Shown here piece after piece: positions 39,759 to 50,472 of a stretch of DNA of 64,000 bases (positions are counted from its first letter, which is position 1; each line of letters begins with the position of its first letter). Source of the stretch: Hyphomonadaceae bacterium TMED5 (GTDB lineage Bacteria > Pseudomonadota > Alphaproteobacteria > Caulobacterales > Hyphomonadaceae); assembly GCA_002173095.1 (NCBI GenBank), contig NHBK01000012.1:20487-84486 (forward strand). The letters run 5' to 3'. Made by a program: the position numbers and the translations under genes. The notes below the pieces were generated by a model. That model was not told the DNA's origin. It saw only the letters and a program-made list of their open reading frames with translations, and searched no databases.

Positions 39759-41324
39759 TCAGCCCTCTTCAGCCTCTTCCATCTGTTCAGCTGGCAAGGG
39801 CGTTTCTGGTTCAGGCGGCTCCACAGGCACGCCTGTATCATCCAGTCTGAATGGAGGGCGTTCAGGGTCCTCGACATTGCTGGTCAGCACTTCGTCATAT
39901 TCGCGAATACGGCGCACATAGCGGACGGGCTCATAGCCTCGCGCATAGCCATGGCGGAGCGTTGAATAGTATTCACGCTCAGTCAGAAGCGGCAGCATAA
40001 GCGAGATGCTGGACCATTTATCCGGGCTCAGCCCGCGGCGTCTGGCCAGCGTTCGCGCATCCAATAAGTGACCATAGCCAACATTATAGGCCGCCATGGC
40101 CATCCATAACCGGTCATAGCCACGCACGCCGTCTGGCAAACGCTCATAAACACGGCGAAGATATTCCGCACCGCCTGAAATACTCTGTGCCGGGTCGAGC
40201 CTGTCAGATACGCCGACCTCGCGTGCCGTTGGCCGCGTCAGCATCATGATACCGCGCACGCCCGTCGGGCTGCGTGCTGCAGGGTCCCAATGGCTTTCCT
40301 GATAACCCTGCGCGGCAAGCATAGTCCAATCGAGGTCTTCCTCGCGCGCGGCTTCGCGGAACAGGCCTTCATATGTCGGAAGCCTTGAGTCGATCCGTCT
40401 GCGAAACGCAGCAATGTCGACATAATCAAATTCGTCGAGGTGACCGTAATACCGCTCATCGATTTCGTTGAGCAGCCCAGCTTGATGAGCCGTTTCAAAC
40501 CAGTCATTCAAATAGGGTAGCAGGTCGCGCGATTGCGGCGCGATTTCCCAGGCCAGCTGGCGGTCCTCGCTACCAATATAATGCGCATTGGTCAGTGATG
40601 GGTATTGGCGACGCGCAAACTGAGCGATATTGGAATCGACAACGGCGCAGTCTATTTCACCCTCTGCCACTTCACCCAGAAGTCCGTATCCCGTCAGCCC
40701 GGCGACGGGCTCCCAGTCCAGTCCATCTACATCATCGACAAAGGCTTCAAGCGTGGCATCCGGTCCGGAATCCCGGATGGTCAGAACGTCATAGTCACCG
40801 ATCTCATCAACAGAGGACGGCATATCTGTATTGCGTCGGCAGACCGTGACAGAGCGGACATTCTTATAGGCTGGGCCGAAGAGGATCTCTTTGCCTTCCG
40901 TGCTCTCCAGCTCTATTTCGCGCTGGGTCAGACCCGGCGCAGCAATATGCCCCTCGCCATTTCGGATAGCGGTCAGCACGGACTCAAAATCGTCGAGGAT
41001 AACGAACCGCACTCTCACGCCGAGCGACTGAGCCACTTCACTTGCGAGGTCGACTTCATACCCGGTCGCAATACCTGCTCGTTCCCGGTAGGTTGTCGGG
41101 GACGCAACGGTCAGAACGACCAGTTCGCCGCTTTCCTGAACGCCTTCCAACCCATGAGCTATGACATCCTCCTGAGGGCCGTCACCATCCGCCAGATCGG
41201 TCTGTGACGCTGGCGTGGACGTAAAAGAATCGGAAGTCAGAAGAAGAGCGAACAGGCTGGCCGCGGCTGATGCTGTAACCAGCCCCAGACCGTACGCCAG
41301 AAGAGTTTTCCTTGATAAGCGCAT
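39759..41324 (-). CDS. MltF-type membrane-bound lytic transglycosylase
   Basis: The 521-residue protein has an N-terminal helix (TLLAYGLGLVTASAAASLFALLL), a periplasmic solute-binding domain (about 65-290: ELVVLTVASPTTYRERAGIATGYEVDLA) and a lytic transglycosylase domain (about 315-460) with the catalytic Glu in AAQGYQESHWDPAARSPTG, then MMLTRPTAREVG and AMAAYNVGYGHLLDA. It cleaves glycan strands of peptidoglycan, making anhydro-muramic ends; the first domain binds peptides that regulate it in MltF. The C-terminus is proline and acid rich. Confidence 0.94.
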   Translation of the reverse strand: MRLSRKTLLAYGLGLVTASAAASLFALLLTSDSFTSTPASQTDLADGDGPQEDVIAHGLEGVQESGELVVLTVASPTTYRERAGIATGYEVDLASEVAQSLGVRVRFVILDDFESVLTAIRNGEGHIAAPGLTQREIELESTEGKEILFGPAYKNVRSVTVCRRNTDMPSSVDEIGDYDVLTIRDSGPDATLEAFVDDVDGLDWEPVAGLTGYGLLGEVAEGEIDCAVVDSNIAQFARRQYPSLTNAHYIGSEDRQLAWEIAPQSRDLLPYLNDWFETAHQAGLLNEIDERYYGHLDEFDYVDIAAFRRRIDSRLPTYEGLFREAAREEDLDWTMLAAQGYQESHWDPAARSPTGVRGIMMLTRPTAREVGVSDRLDPAQSISGGAEYLRRVYERLPDGVRGYDRLWMAMAAYNVGYGHLLDARTLARRRGLSPDKWSSISLMLPLLTEREYYSTLRHGYARGYEPVRYVRRIREYDEVLTSNVEDPERPPFRLDDTGVPVEPPEPETPLPAEQMEEAEEG

Positions 41325-41459
41325 AGTTTAATGACGCCTGGTTGAGGTGGCAGTTCCGAGATTAAGCGGTCAGTCAGAGCTGTTTCTGGCCCGTCTGGCT
41401 TTTCCAACAGCCCTAAACATGAGACTCTGCGGGAAAAGAAAATATACCGGGAGGAAATT

Positions 41460-42458
41460 ATGTTTGATCGCGATGAGTGGCTTGCCACTCGGACAGAAAC
41501 CGTATTGCAGCCAGAGCGTGAGATCGTGGACCCACATCACCATTTGTGGGCATGGCCAACATTTACGCCCTATTTGCAGGATGAATTATGGCGCGACACC
41601 AGCTCCGGCCATAACATCAAACAGACCATCTATATCGAATGCGGCTGGGCCTATGACAAAGAGGCTGAAGAGCATTTTCAGTCCGTTGGCGAAACACGCT
41701 TCGTTGCTGAACTCGCCGAAGCTGCAAAAGCATCGCCGGAAAAGTCTCAGATCGCGGCGATCATCGCTCACACCGATCTGCGCTCTCCCAAACTGAATGA
41801 AGCGCTCGACGCCCATATAGAAGCGGGAAACGGTCTCCTGCGCGGCTTTCGCCATTCCGGCGCATGTGATGACGACCCGGCGCTGACCATTGCCGGTCCC
41901 GCACCCAAGGGCCTTTATCTGATGAGCGCTTATCAGGAAGGGACACGCCGTCTTGGCGAGCGAGGCCTTACCTTCGATTCCTGGATCCACCATCATCAGA
42001 TCGATGACCTGAAAACCCTCGCGCGGTCGGCGCCGGGTACGACCTTCATCATCGACCATTTCGGCACGCCGCTGGGCGTGGGAAAATATGCGGGAAAGCG
42101 CGATGAAATTTACGCGCAGTGGAAGCTCGACATTGCAGAGCTCGCCAAGTGCCCGAATGTTTACGCAAAGCTGGGCGGGCTCGCCATGCCAGACAATGGC
42201 TGGGGCTATGAGGCGCTTGAAACACCGCCAAGTTCTGACCAGCTCGTCGCTGATCAGGGTAATTGGTATCACTATACGATTGATGTGTTCGGGCCGGACC
42301 GCTGCATGTTTGAAAGCAACTTCCCCGTCGACCGTGCAAGCATTAGCTATCACGTGCTCTGGAATGCTTTCAAAAAAATGGCGGACCGCTATACCGCTCA
42401 CGAACAGGATGCGATGTTCGCCGGGACGGCCCGGAAGGTCTATCGCCTCACCAGCTAG
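41460..42458 (+). CDS. Amidohydrolase family protein (Amidohydro_2)
   Basis: The 332-residue TIM-barrel hydrolase has the metal motif IVDPHHHLW near residues 21-29, ECGWAYDKEAEEHF, RGFRHSGACDDDP, FIIDHFGTPLG and FESNFPVDRASISY. It belongs with the lactonase/decarboxylase-type amidohydrolases; the true substrate is unknown. GGGAGG precedes the ATG. It is divergent from the mltF-type gene and lies 14 bases upstream of an acetyltransferase gene, which may be cotranscribed. Confidence 0.9.
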   Translation: MFDRDEWLATRTETVLQPEREIVDPHHHLWAWPTFTPYLQDELWRDTSSGHNIKQTIYIECGWAYDKEAEEHFQSVGETRFVAELAEAAKASPEKSQIAAIIAHTDLRSPKLNEALDAHIEAGNGLLRGFRHSGACDDDPALTIAGPAPKGLYLMSAYQEGTRRLGERGLTFDSWIHHHQIDDLKTLARSAPGTTFIIDHFGTPLGVGKYAGKRDEIYAQWKLDIAELAKCPNVYAKLGGLAMPDNGWGYEALETPPSSDQLVADQGNWYHYTIDVFGPDRCMFESNFPVDRASISYHVLWNAFKKMADRYTAHEQDAMFAGTARKVYRLTS

Positions 42459-42472
42459 CAGAAAGCCCCTCG

Positions 42473-42961
42473 ATGGAGACCCGCATCCGACCCGCCATTT
42501 TCGATGATCTGGCGGGTGTCCCAGACCTGTTCGAGGTCTCCATCAGACAGATTGCCAGCCAATTTTACAGCCAGGCACAAATCAATGCCTGGATAAGCTC
42601 CAGAGCCAATTTGAAAGAAAGGCTGGCAGCAGGTTTTTCCGATCGGGCGGCATGGGTCGCAATAGACGCGCGCGATCGCCTGCTTGCCTATATTGATCTG
42701 GAACCCGACGGCCATATCGACTTCTTCTATGCTCATCCGGATGTGTCACGCACGGATACGACGCTGCGCATCTATAAAGCGGCAGAAGCCGAAGCCAGAG
42801 ACCGGGGCATGTCGCGGCTCTATTCTGAAGCGTCTGAAGCCGCCCTACGCTTCTTTGAAAAACACGGCTTCACCTGTCTGGAACGGCGCGAACTCCTCGT
42901 TCAGGACACCTCCATTCACAACTATCAAGTTGAAAAAAAGCTATTCCCGCCGGGCCAGTAA
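42473..42961 (+). CDS. GNAT family N-acetyltransferase
   Basis: The 162-residue protein has a GNAT fold: TRIRPAIFDDLAGVPDLFE, FYAHPDVSRTDTTLRIYKAAEAEARDRG (acetyl-CoA loop, with an atypical spacing) and LYSEASEAALRFFEKHGF, followed by ERRELLVQD. It resembles the YafP-like subgroup. The ribosome site is weak. Substrate is unknown. Confidence 0.88.
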   Translation: METRIRPAIFDDLAGVPDLFEVSIRQIASQFYSQAQINAWISSRANLKERLAAGFSDRAAWVAIDARDRLLAYIDLEPDGHIDFFYAHPDVSRTDTTLRIYKAAEAEARDRGMSRLYSEASEAALRFFEKHGFTCLERRELLVQDTSIHNYQVEKKLFPPGQ

Positions 42962-43106
42962 AAATCGCCCAATGAATGAAGGCAAAGAAATGCGCCGGAA
43001 AGTCTGTTTCTGGCCTTGCGGGGACTCGGCCAGAGGTCTATACGCGGGCCGTTTGCCTGACCCCCCGAAGGTCGGCTAAAAGAGCAGAAAAAGCCGGAGA
43101 CCCTAA

Positions 43107-46403
<3,297 letters not shown>

Positions 46404-46487
46404 GTGCGCGTGCGAGCCTCAGGCTATCTGCCTGTTTAAATCGAAAGAAAGCGCATTTATCGCCTCTATTGCAGGAGTTGCAAACAA

Positions 46488-46515
46488 GACAGTCTACCCT
46501 TCGGTCTTGACTGTC
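46488..46515 (+). promoter_or_regulatory. Inverted repeat in greA leader
   Basis: Arms GACAGTC (46488-46494) and GACTGTC (46509-46515) form a hairpin with an alternative pairing AAGAC/GTCTT; there is no T-run. A further pair, GCGCATTTATCGC near 46450 and GCGATAAACGC near 46525, brackets it. It might be a carB 3' structure or a control element of greA. Confidence 0.4.
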
Positions 46516-46565
46516 ACAAAAAAGCGATAAACGCTCTTTTGATCTCAACCTTACGGATTTCCTGA

Positions 46566-47039
46566 ATGCAGAGAATACCTATGACCGCTGAGGGCCATGC
46601 GGCTCTCGACGCAGAATTGAAGAATCTGAAAGTCGTTGAACGCCCGAATATCATCGCGGCGATCGCGGAAGCACGCGAGCACGGCGACCTTTCGGAGAAC
46701 GCTGAATACCATGCGGCGAAAGAAAAACAGAGCTTCATTGAAGGCCGGATTGTCGAGCTTGAAGACAAGCTTGCGCGCGCTGATGTGATCGACACAAAGA
46801 AGCTTGGCGGCACTACAGTTAAGTTCGGTGCGACCGTCACACTTATGGATGAAGAAACTGAAGAAGAATCTCGCTATAAGATTGTAGGCGAAGACGAAGC
46901 AGACGTTGCGACCGGCAAAGTTTCCATCACGTCTCCGATTGCGCGTGCGCTGATCGGAAAGGATGAAGAAGACGTAGTGGAAGTTTCCGCGCCCGGCGGT
47001 GCTAAGTCCTATGAGATACTGAAGGTGGAGTTCCTTTGA
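46566..47039 (+). CDS. greA: Transcription elongation factor GreA
   Basis: The 157-residue protein has an N-terminal coiled coil with the tip motif [20 protein letters not shown] and a C-terminal FKBP-like domain. It enters the RNA polymerase secondary channel and stimulates cleavage of backtracked RNA. Length and start ([14 protein letters not shown]) match the family. It is followed after one base by the ELM1-family gene. Confidence 0.98.
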   Translation: MQRIPMTAEGHAALDAELKNLKVVERPNIIAAIAEAREHGDLSENAEYHAAKEKQSFIEGRIVELEDKLARADVIDTKKLGGTTVKFGATVTLMDEETEEESRYKIVGEDEADVATGKVSITSPIARALIGKDEEDVVEVSAPGGAKSYEILKVEFL

Positions 47040-47040
47040 G

Positions 47041-48120
47041 ATGAGAAAGTCCGACGCACTCGGGCCTTCTGTCTGGGTTGCATCGGATGGCCGAGCTGGA
47101 AACGCAGCTCAGGTTCTGGCCATTGCCCGGGCACTTGGCGAAATGTCACGATGGGTGAATATTGCCCATATCAATGGCAAAGGTCACAGGGCAAAGCCCA
47201 TAGAGCTTACGCCTAAAGGACTTCAACCTCTTCTCCCCTCCAGTCTCTGGTGGTCACCTATGTCCGCGCTGCCGAAAGAGCAGCGCGACGTGATTCAGGA
47301 ACCCTGGCCAACCCTGTTCGTGGGTGCAGGACGTAAAATTGCGCCCTATACCCGCCATGTCCGCCGCGCGTCCGGTGGATCTACCCTGTGCGTTCACATC
47401 ATGAACCCGCAATTGCCGCTGTCCGACTTCGACCTCGTTGTCGCGCCGGAACATGATCAGCTTGTTGGCGAAAACGTTCTGCAGATTGTCGGTTCGCCTT
47501 CATACTTCCCACCCGAAGCGATTGAAGACACAGAGCTTGCCTTTGCAGACCTCGCCGAAGAGCGCGGATTCAAAGTGGCGGTTATTCTGGGCGGCGATTC
47601 CAAGTCTCACAAAATGACAGAAGCCTCCTGCGAGAAACTCGAAAAGCAATTGCGGGATATCGCAGCCAATGGTTCGCGCCTTCGCATTGTCTGTTCGCGT
47701 CGCACGCCAACCCATGCTCGTGTACGGTTCCGCGCTTTTGCAGAACAGACAGGCTCGCGCTTCTGGGAAAGCCCGGCGGATGGTCAGAACCCTTATCTGG
47801 CCTTCCTGCTTCTGTCCGATGCAGCCATCGTGACTGAAGATTCCACCAATATGCTGTCCGAGGTCGCCTATTTCGGTCTGCCTCTGCATATCGCAAAACT
47901 GGAAGGCCATAACGAGAAATTCTCTCGCTTCCACAAAGCATTGGTCGAGCGCGGCATTGCCCGCTGGTTCGATGGCAAAGTGGAACATTGGCATTATGAG
48001 CCCCTGCGCGAGATTGACCGCGTTGCCGACGCCATCATGACGAAGCTGATCGAGAAATTCCCGCAGCCAACTTTTGAAGCGCCAAAGGAAGCCAGACAGG
48101 GCGATCCGGACCGACGATAA
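47041..48120 (+). CDS. ELM1-family protein (mitochondrial fission ELM1-like)
   Basis: The 359-residue protein matches the bacterial relatives of plant ELM1: WVASDGRAGNAAQVLAIARAL at the start, FVGAGRKIAPYTRHVRR, HIMNPQLPLSDFDLVVAPEHDQL, VILGGDSKSH and the C-terminal IVTEDSTNMLSEVAYFG, which resembles the donor site of GT-B glycosyltransferases. Its bacterial function is unproven; a GT-B-like nucleotide-sugar role is plausible. Only one base separates its ATG from the greA stop, so the ribosome site lies within greA. Confidence 0.92.
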   Translation: MRKSDALGPSVWVASDGRAGNAAQVLAIARALGEMSRWVNIAHINGKGHRAKPIELTPKGLQPLLPSSLWWSPMSALPKEQRDVIQEPWPTLFVGAGRKIAPYTRHVRRASGGSTLCVHIMNPQLPLSDFDLVVAPEHDQLVGENVLQIVGSPSYFPPEAIEDTELAFADLAEERGFKVAVILGGDSKSHKMTEASCEKLEKQLRDIAANGSRLRIVCSRRTPTHARVRFRAFAEQTGSRFWESPADGQNPYLAFLLLSDAAIVTEDSTNMLSEVAYFGLPLHIAKLEGHNEKFSRFHKALVERGIARWFDGKVEHWHYEPLREIDRVADAIMTKLIEKFPQPTFEAPKEARQGDPDRR

Positions 48121-48242
48121 ATTTCAGCATTTTCTGAGATGGCCTCATCACGATATATCATCTCAAAAAATACAATATAACATACTGAATTATATATATT
48201 TTTTATGTTTTCAGTCGTCTCGTTCTGCGTTACACTCAGCGC

Positions 48243-49208
48243 ATGAGCGATCATCATCATTCCCATGCCGGTCACGACCATGACCACGCGCATGTCGACG
48301 GACACAGCGCGCAAAAGAAAGTCGGCATTGCCGCCCTTGTGACCTTCCTCTTCATGTTTGCAGAGGTTGCAGGCGGTCTGATCTCGGGCTCGCTGGCGCT
48401 TCTGGCAGATGCCGCGCATATGCTGACAGACGCGGGCAGTTTGCTGCTCGCCTATATTGGCTATTCGCTGGCGCGTCTGCCTGCCGATGTGAACCGCACA
48501 TTCGGATTTTCACGGTTCAAGGTGCTGGCCGCTTTCGTGAACGGGCTTTTGCTGATTGCACTGGGCATATGGATCATTGTGGAAGCCATTCACCGCATTA
48601 TGGCGCCCGACCCGGTCCTCTCTGGCATTATGTTCTGGGTCGCCATTATTGGCCTTCTGGTGAATGTCGGCCTGTTCTTCATGCTGCATAGCGGCCACGA
48701 CCATGACGACCTGAATATGAAGGGTGCCATCCTGCATGTGATTGGCGACATGCTGGGTTCTGTGGCTGCGATTGTCGCTGCCATCGTGATCTGGCTCAGC
48801 GGATGGACCTTGATTGACCCGATCCTCTCTATGCTGGTTGCGGGCCTGTTGTTCGTGAGCGCCGTGCCGGTGATCCGCCGCTCAGCGCATATTCTCATTC
48901 AGGGCACGCCGGAAGGCATAAATCTGGAAGCCATCGCTAATGAGATCCGCGAGGAAATCCCCCAGATTGAAGACGTGCACCATATGCATGCCTGGTCCCT
49001 CACCGGTCAGGACAAGCTGGTCACGCTGCATGTCATCCCCAAAGACCCGGCAAATGCCATCGACACCATTCCGCTGGTGCGGGACTTACTGAAGAATCGC
49101 TTTGGTATTGATCACGCGACAATCGAGCTGGATGTAGAGCCGATGGACGAATGCGACATGGATATTGGCTCCTCCGCGCACAGCCATGGCCATCACCACC
49201 ACCATTGA
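48243..49208 (+). CDS. CDF family cation efflux transporter (CzcD/ZitB-like)
   Basis: The 321-residue protein is a cation diffusion facilitator with six helices and a cytoplasmic metal-binding domain. Metal-site Asp and His residues are seen in LLADAAHMLTDAG and HVIGDMLGSVAA (HxxxD pattern). The N-terminus (HHHSHAGHDHDHAHVDGH) and C-terminus (HSHGHHHHH) are His-rich and likely bind zinc. It exports zinc, cadmium or cobalt in exchange for protons. The C-terminal domain has EDVHHMHAWSLT, typical of ZitB-type exporters. Confidence 0.95.
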   Translation: MSDHHHSHAGHDHDHAHVDGHSAQKKVGIAALVTFLFMFAEVAGGLISGSLALLADAAHMLTDAGSLLLAYIGYSLARLPADVNRTFGFSRFKVLAAFVNGLLLIALGIWIIVEAIHRIMAPDPVLSGIMFWVAIIGLLVNVGLFFMLHSGHDHDDLNMKGAILHVIGDMLGSVAAIVAAIVIWLSGWTLIDPILSMLVAGLLFVSAVPVIRRSAHILIQGTPEGINLEAIANEIREEIPQIEDVHHMHAWSLTGQDKLVTLHVIPKDPANAIDTIPLVRDLLKNRFGIDHATIELDVEPMDECDMDIGSSAHSHGHHHHH

Positions 49209-49322
49209 GCTGTATAATCGCGACAGTTTAGCTCTGTTACGCACAGTTGATTGGCCCGAGGGGTTTAACTCTCTGCGGAAATCCCCATAAAACCCTATCA
49301 GGAATTTATGGAGTCCACGAAC

Positions 49323-50288
49323 ATGAGCGATGTTCAACATGAAAGCGTGATCATTATCGGTGCCGGCCCTGCAGGTTACACTGCTGGCGTTTATGCGGCA
49401 CGGGCCATGCGCAAGCCGCTCATTCTCGCTGGCTATCAACCGGGCGGTCAGCTGACCATCACCACGGAGGTCGAGAACTGGCCGGGTGAGAAAGAAATTC
49501 AGGGTCCGGACCTGATGGTCAAAATGCGCGAACACGCTGAAGCCATGGGCGCGCGCGTCGAAGAAGAACAGGTTGCAAACGTTGACCTGCAGACCCGCCC
49601 GTTCAAAGTTGTCACAGACAGCGACCGTCATTTCACCGCAGATGCCATCATCATTGCGACCGGCGCTCAGGCGAAATGGCTCGGCCTGCCGACGGAAGAA
49701 CGCTTTAAAGGCTTTGGTGTCTCTGCCTGCGCAACATGCGACGGTTTCTTCTATCGTGAGAAAGAGGTCATCGTCATTGGCGGCGGCAACACAGCCGTTG
49801 AAGAGGCGCTCTATCTGACGAACTTTGCGTCCAAGGTCACTCTGGTTCACCGCCGCGATTCACTGCGCTGCGAGAAAATCCTCGAAGACCGCTTCATGAA
49901 GCACCCGAAGACGGAAGTCATCTGGGACACGGTTCTCGATGAGGTTGTCGGTACAGACATGCCGCTTGGCGTGACAGGTGCGAAACTGAAAAATGTCAAA
50001 ACGGGTGAAGTCTCTGACATTAATACGCACGGCGTCTTCATTGCCATTGGTCATGCTCCGTCGACTGAGCTGTTCAAGGGCCAGGTCGAAATGCGCGACA
50101 GCGGATATATCAACACCAAGCCGGGTACGGTTTCGACCAATATTCCGGGCGTATTCGCGGCTGGCGACGTCACCGACGAACACTATCGTCAGGCCGTAAC
50201 CGCAGCAGGCATGGGCTGTATGGCAGCGCTGGAAACGGATCGCTACCTGGCGACGCTGGAAGACAGCCTGTCCAACGCAGCCGAGTAA
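49323..50288 (+). CDS. trxB: Thioredoxin reductase
   Basis: The 321-residue flavoenzyme has the FAD motif VIIIGAGPAGYTAGVYAARA, the redox-active CATC motif (SACATCDGFFYR, near residue 140), the NADPH motif VIGGGNTAVEEALYL and the C-terminal FAAGDVTDEHYRQAVTAAGMG. It transfers electrons from NADPH to thioredoxin. ATG 49323, with GGAG nine bases upstream, matches the usual start; another ATG five codons earlier (49308) also has a possible ribosome site. Confidence 0.97.
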   Translation: MSDVQHESVIIIGAGPAGYTAGVYAARAMRKPLILAGYQPGGQLTITTEVENWPGEKEIQGPDLMVKMREHAEAMGARVEEEQVANVDLQTRPFKVVTDSDRHFTADAIIIATGAQAKWLGLPTEERFKGFGVSACATCDGFFYREKEVIVIGGGNTAVEEALYLTNFASKVTLVHRRDSLRCEKILEDRFMKHPKTEVIWDTVLDEVVGTDMPLGVTGAKLKNVKTGEVSDINTHGVFIAIGHAPSTELFKGQVEMRDSGYINTKPGTVSTNIPGVFAAGDVTDEHYRQAVTAAGMGCMAALETDRYLATLEDSLSNAAE

Positions 50289-50296
50289 TCGACTCA

Positions 50297-50326
50297 AGTA
50301 TATGCCCTTTTAGGGGGGCATATACT
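50297..50326. terminator. Strong hairpin after trxB
   Basis: Arms AGTATATGCCC (50297-50307) and GGGCATATACT (50316-50326) are perfect 11-base complements. No T-run follows on either strand, so it may be a weak terminator or an RNA-stabilising structure rather than a classic intrinsic terminator. Confidence 0.6.
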
Positions 50327-50361
50327 CCCATCCGACACAAAAACTTCACGTTGTAATGTAC

Positions 50362-50384
50362 CTACATTTCAGAATTGAATGTAG
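50362..50384. promoter_or_regulatory. Inverted repeat upstream of TonB receptor gene
   Basis: Arms CTACATT (50362-50368) and AATGTAG (50378-50384) flank a nine-base spacer in the AT-rich region before the receptor gene. It could be an operator; no regulator is known. Confidence 0.35.
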
Positions 50385-50472
50385 TGAGTGCATTAAATTC
50401 AGTTTATAATTACCTTTCTACGAAATAGATTCGGCGTGAAAAAACGACCGTATTCTGGGAAGGGATAACGCA

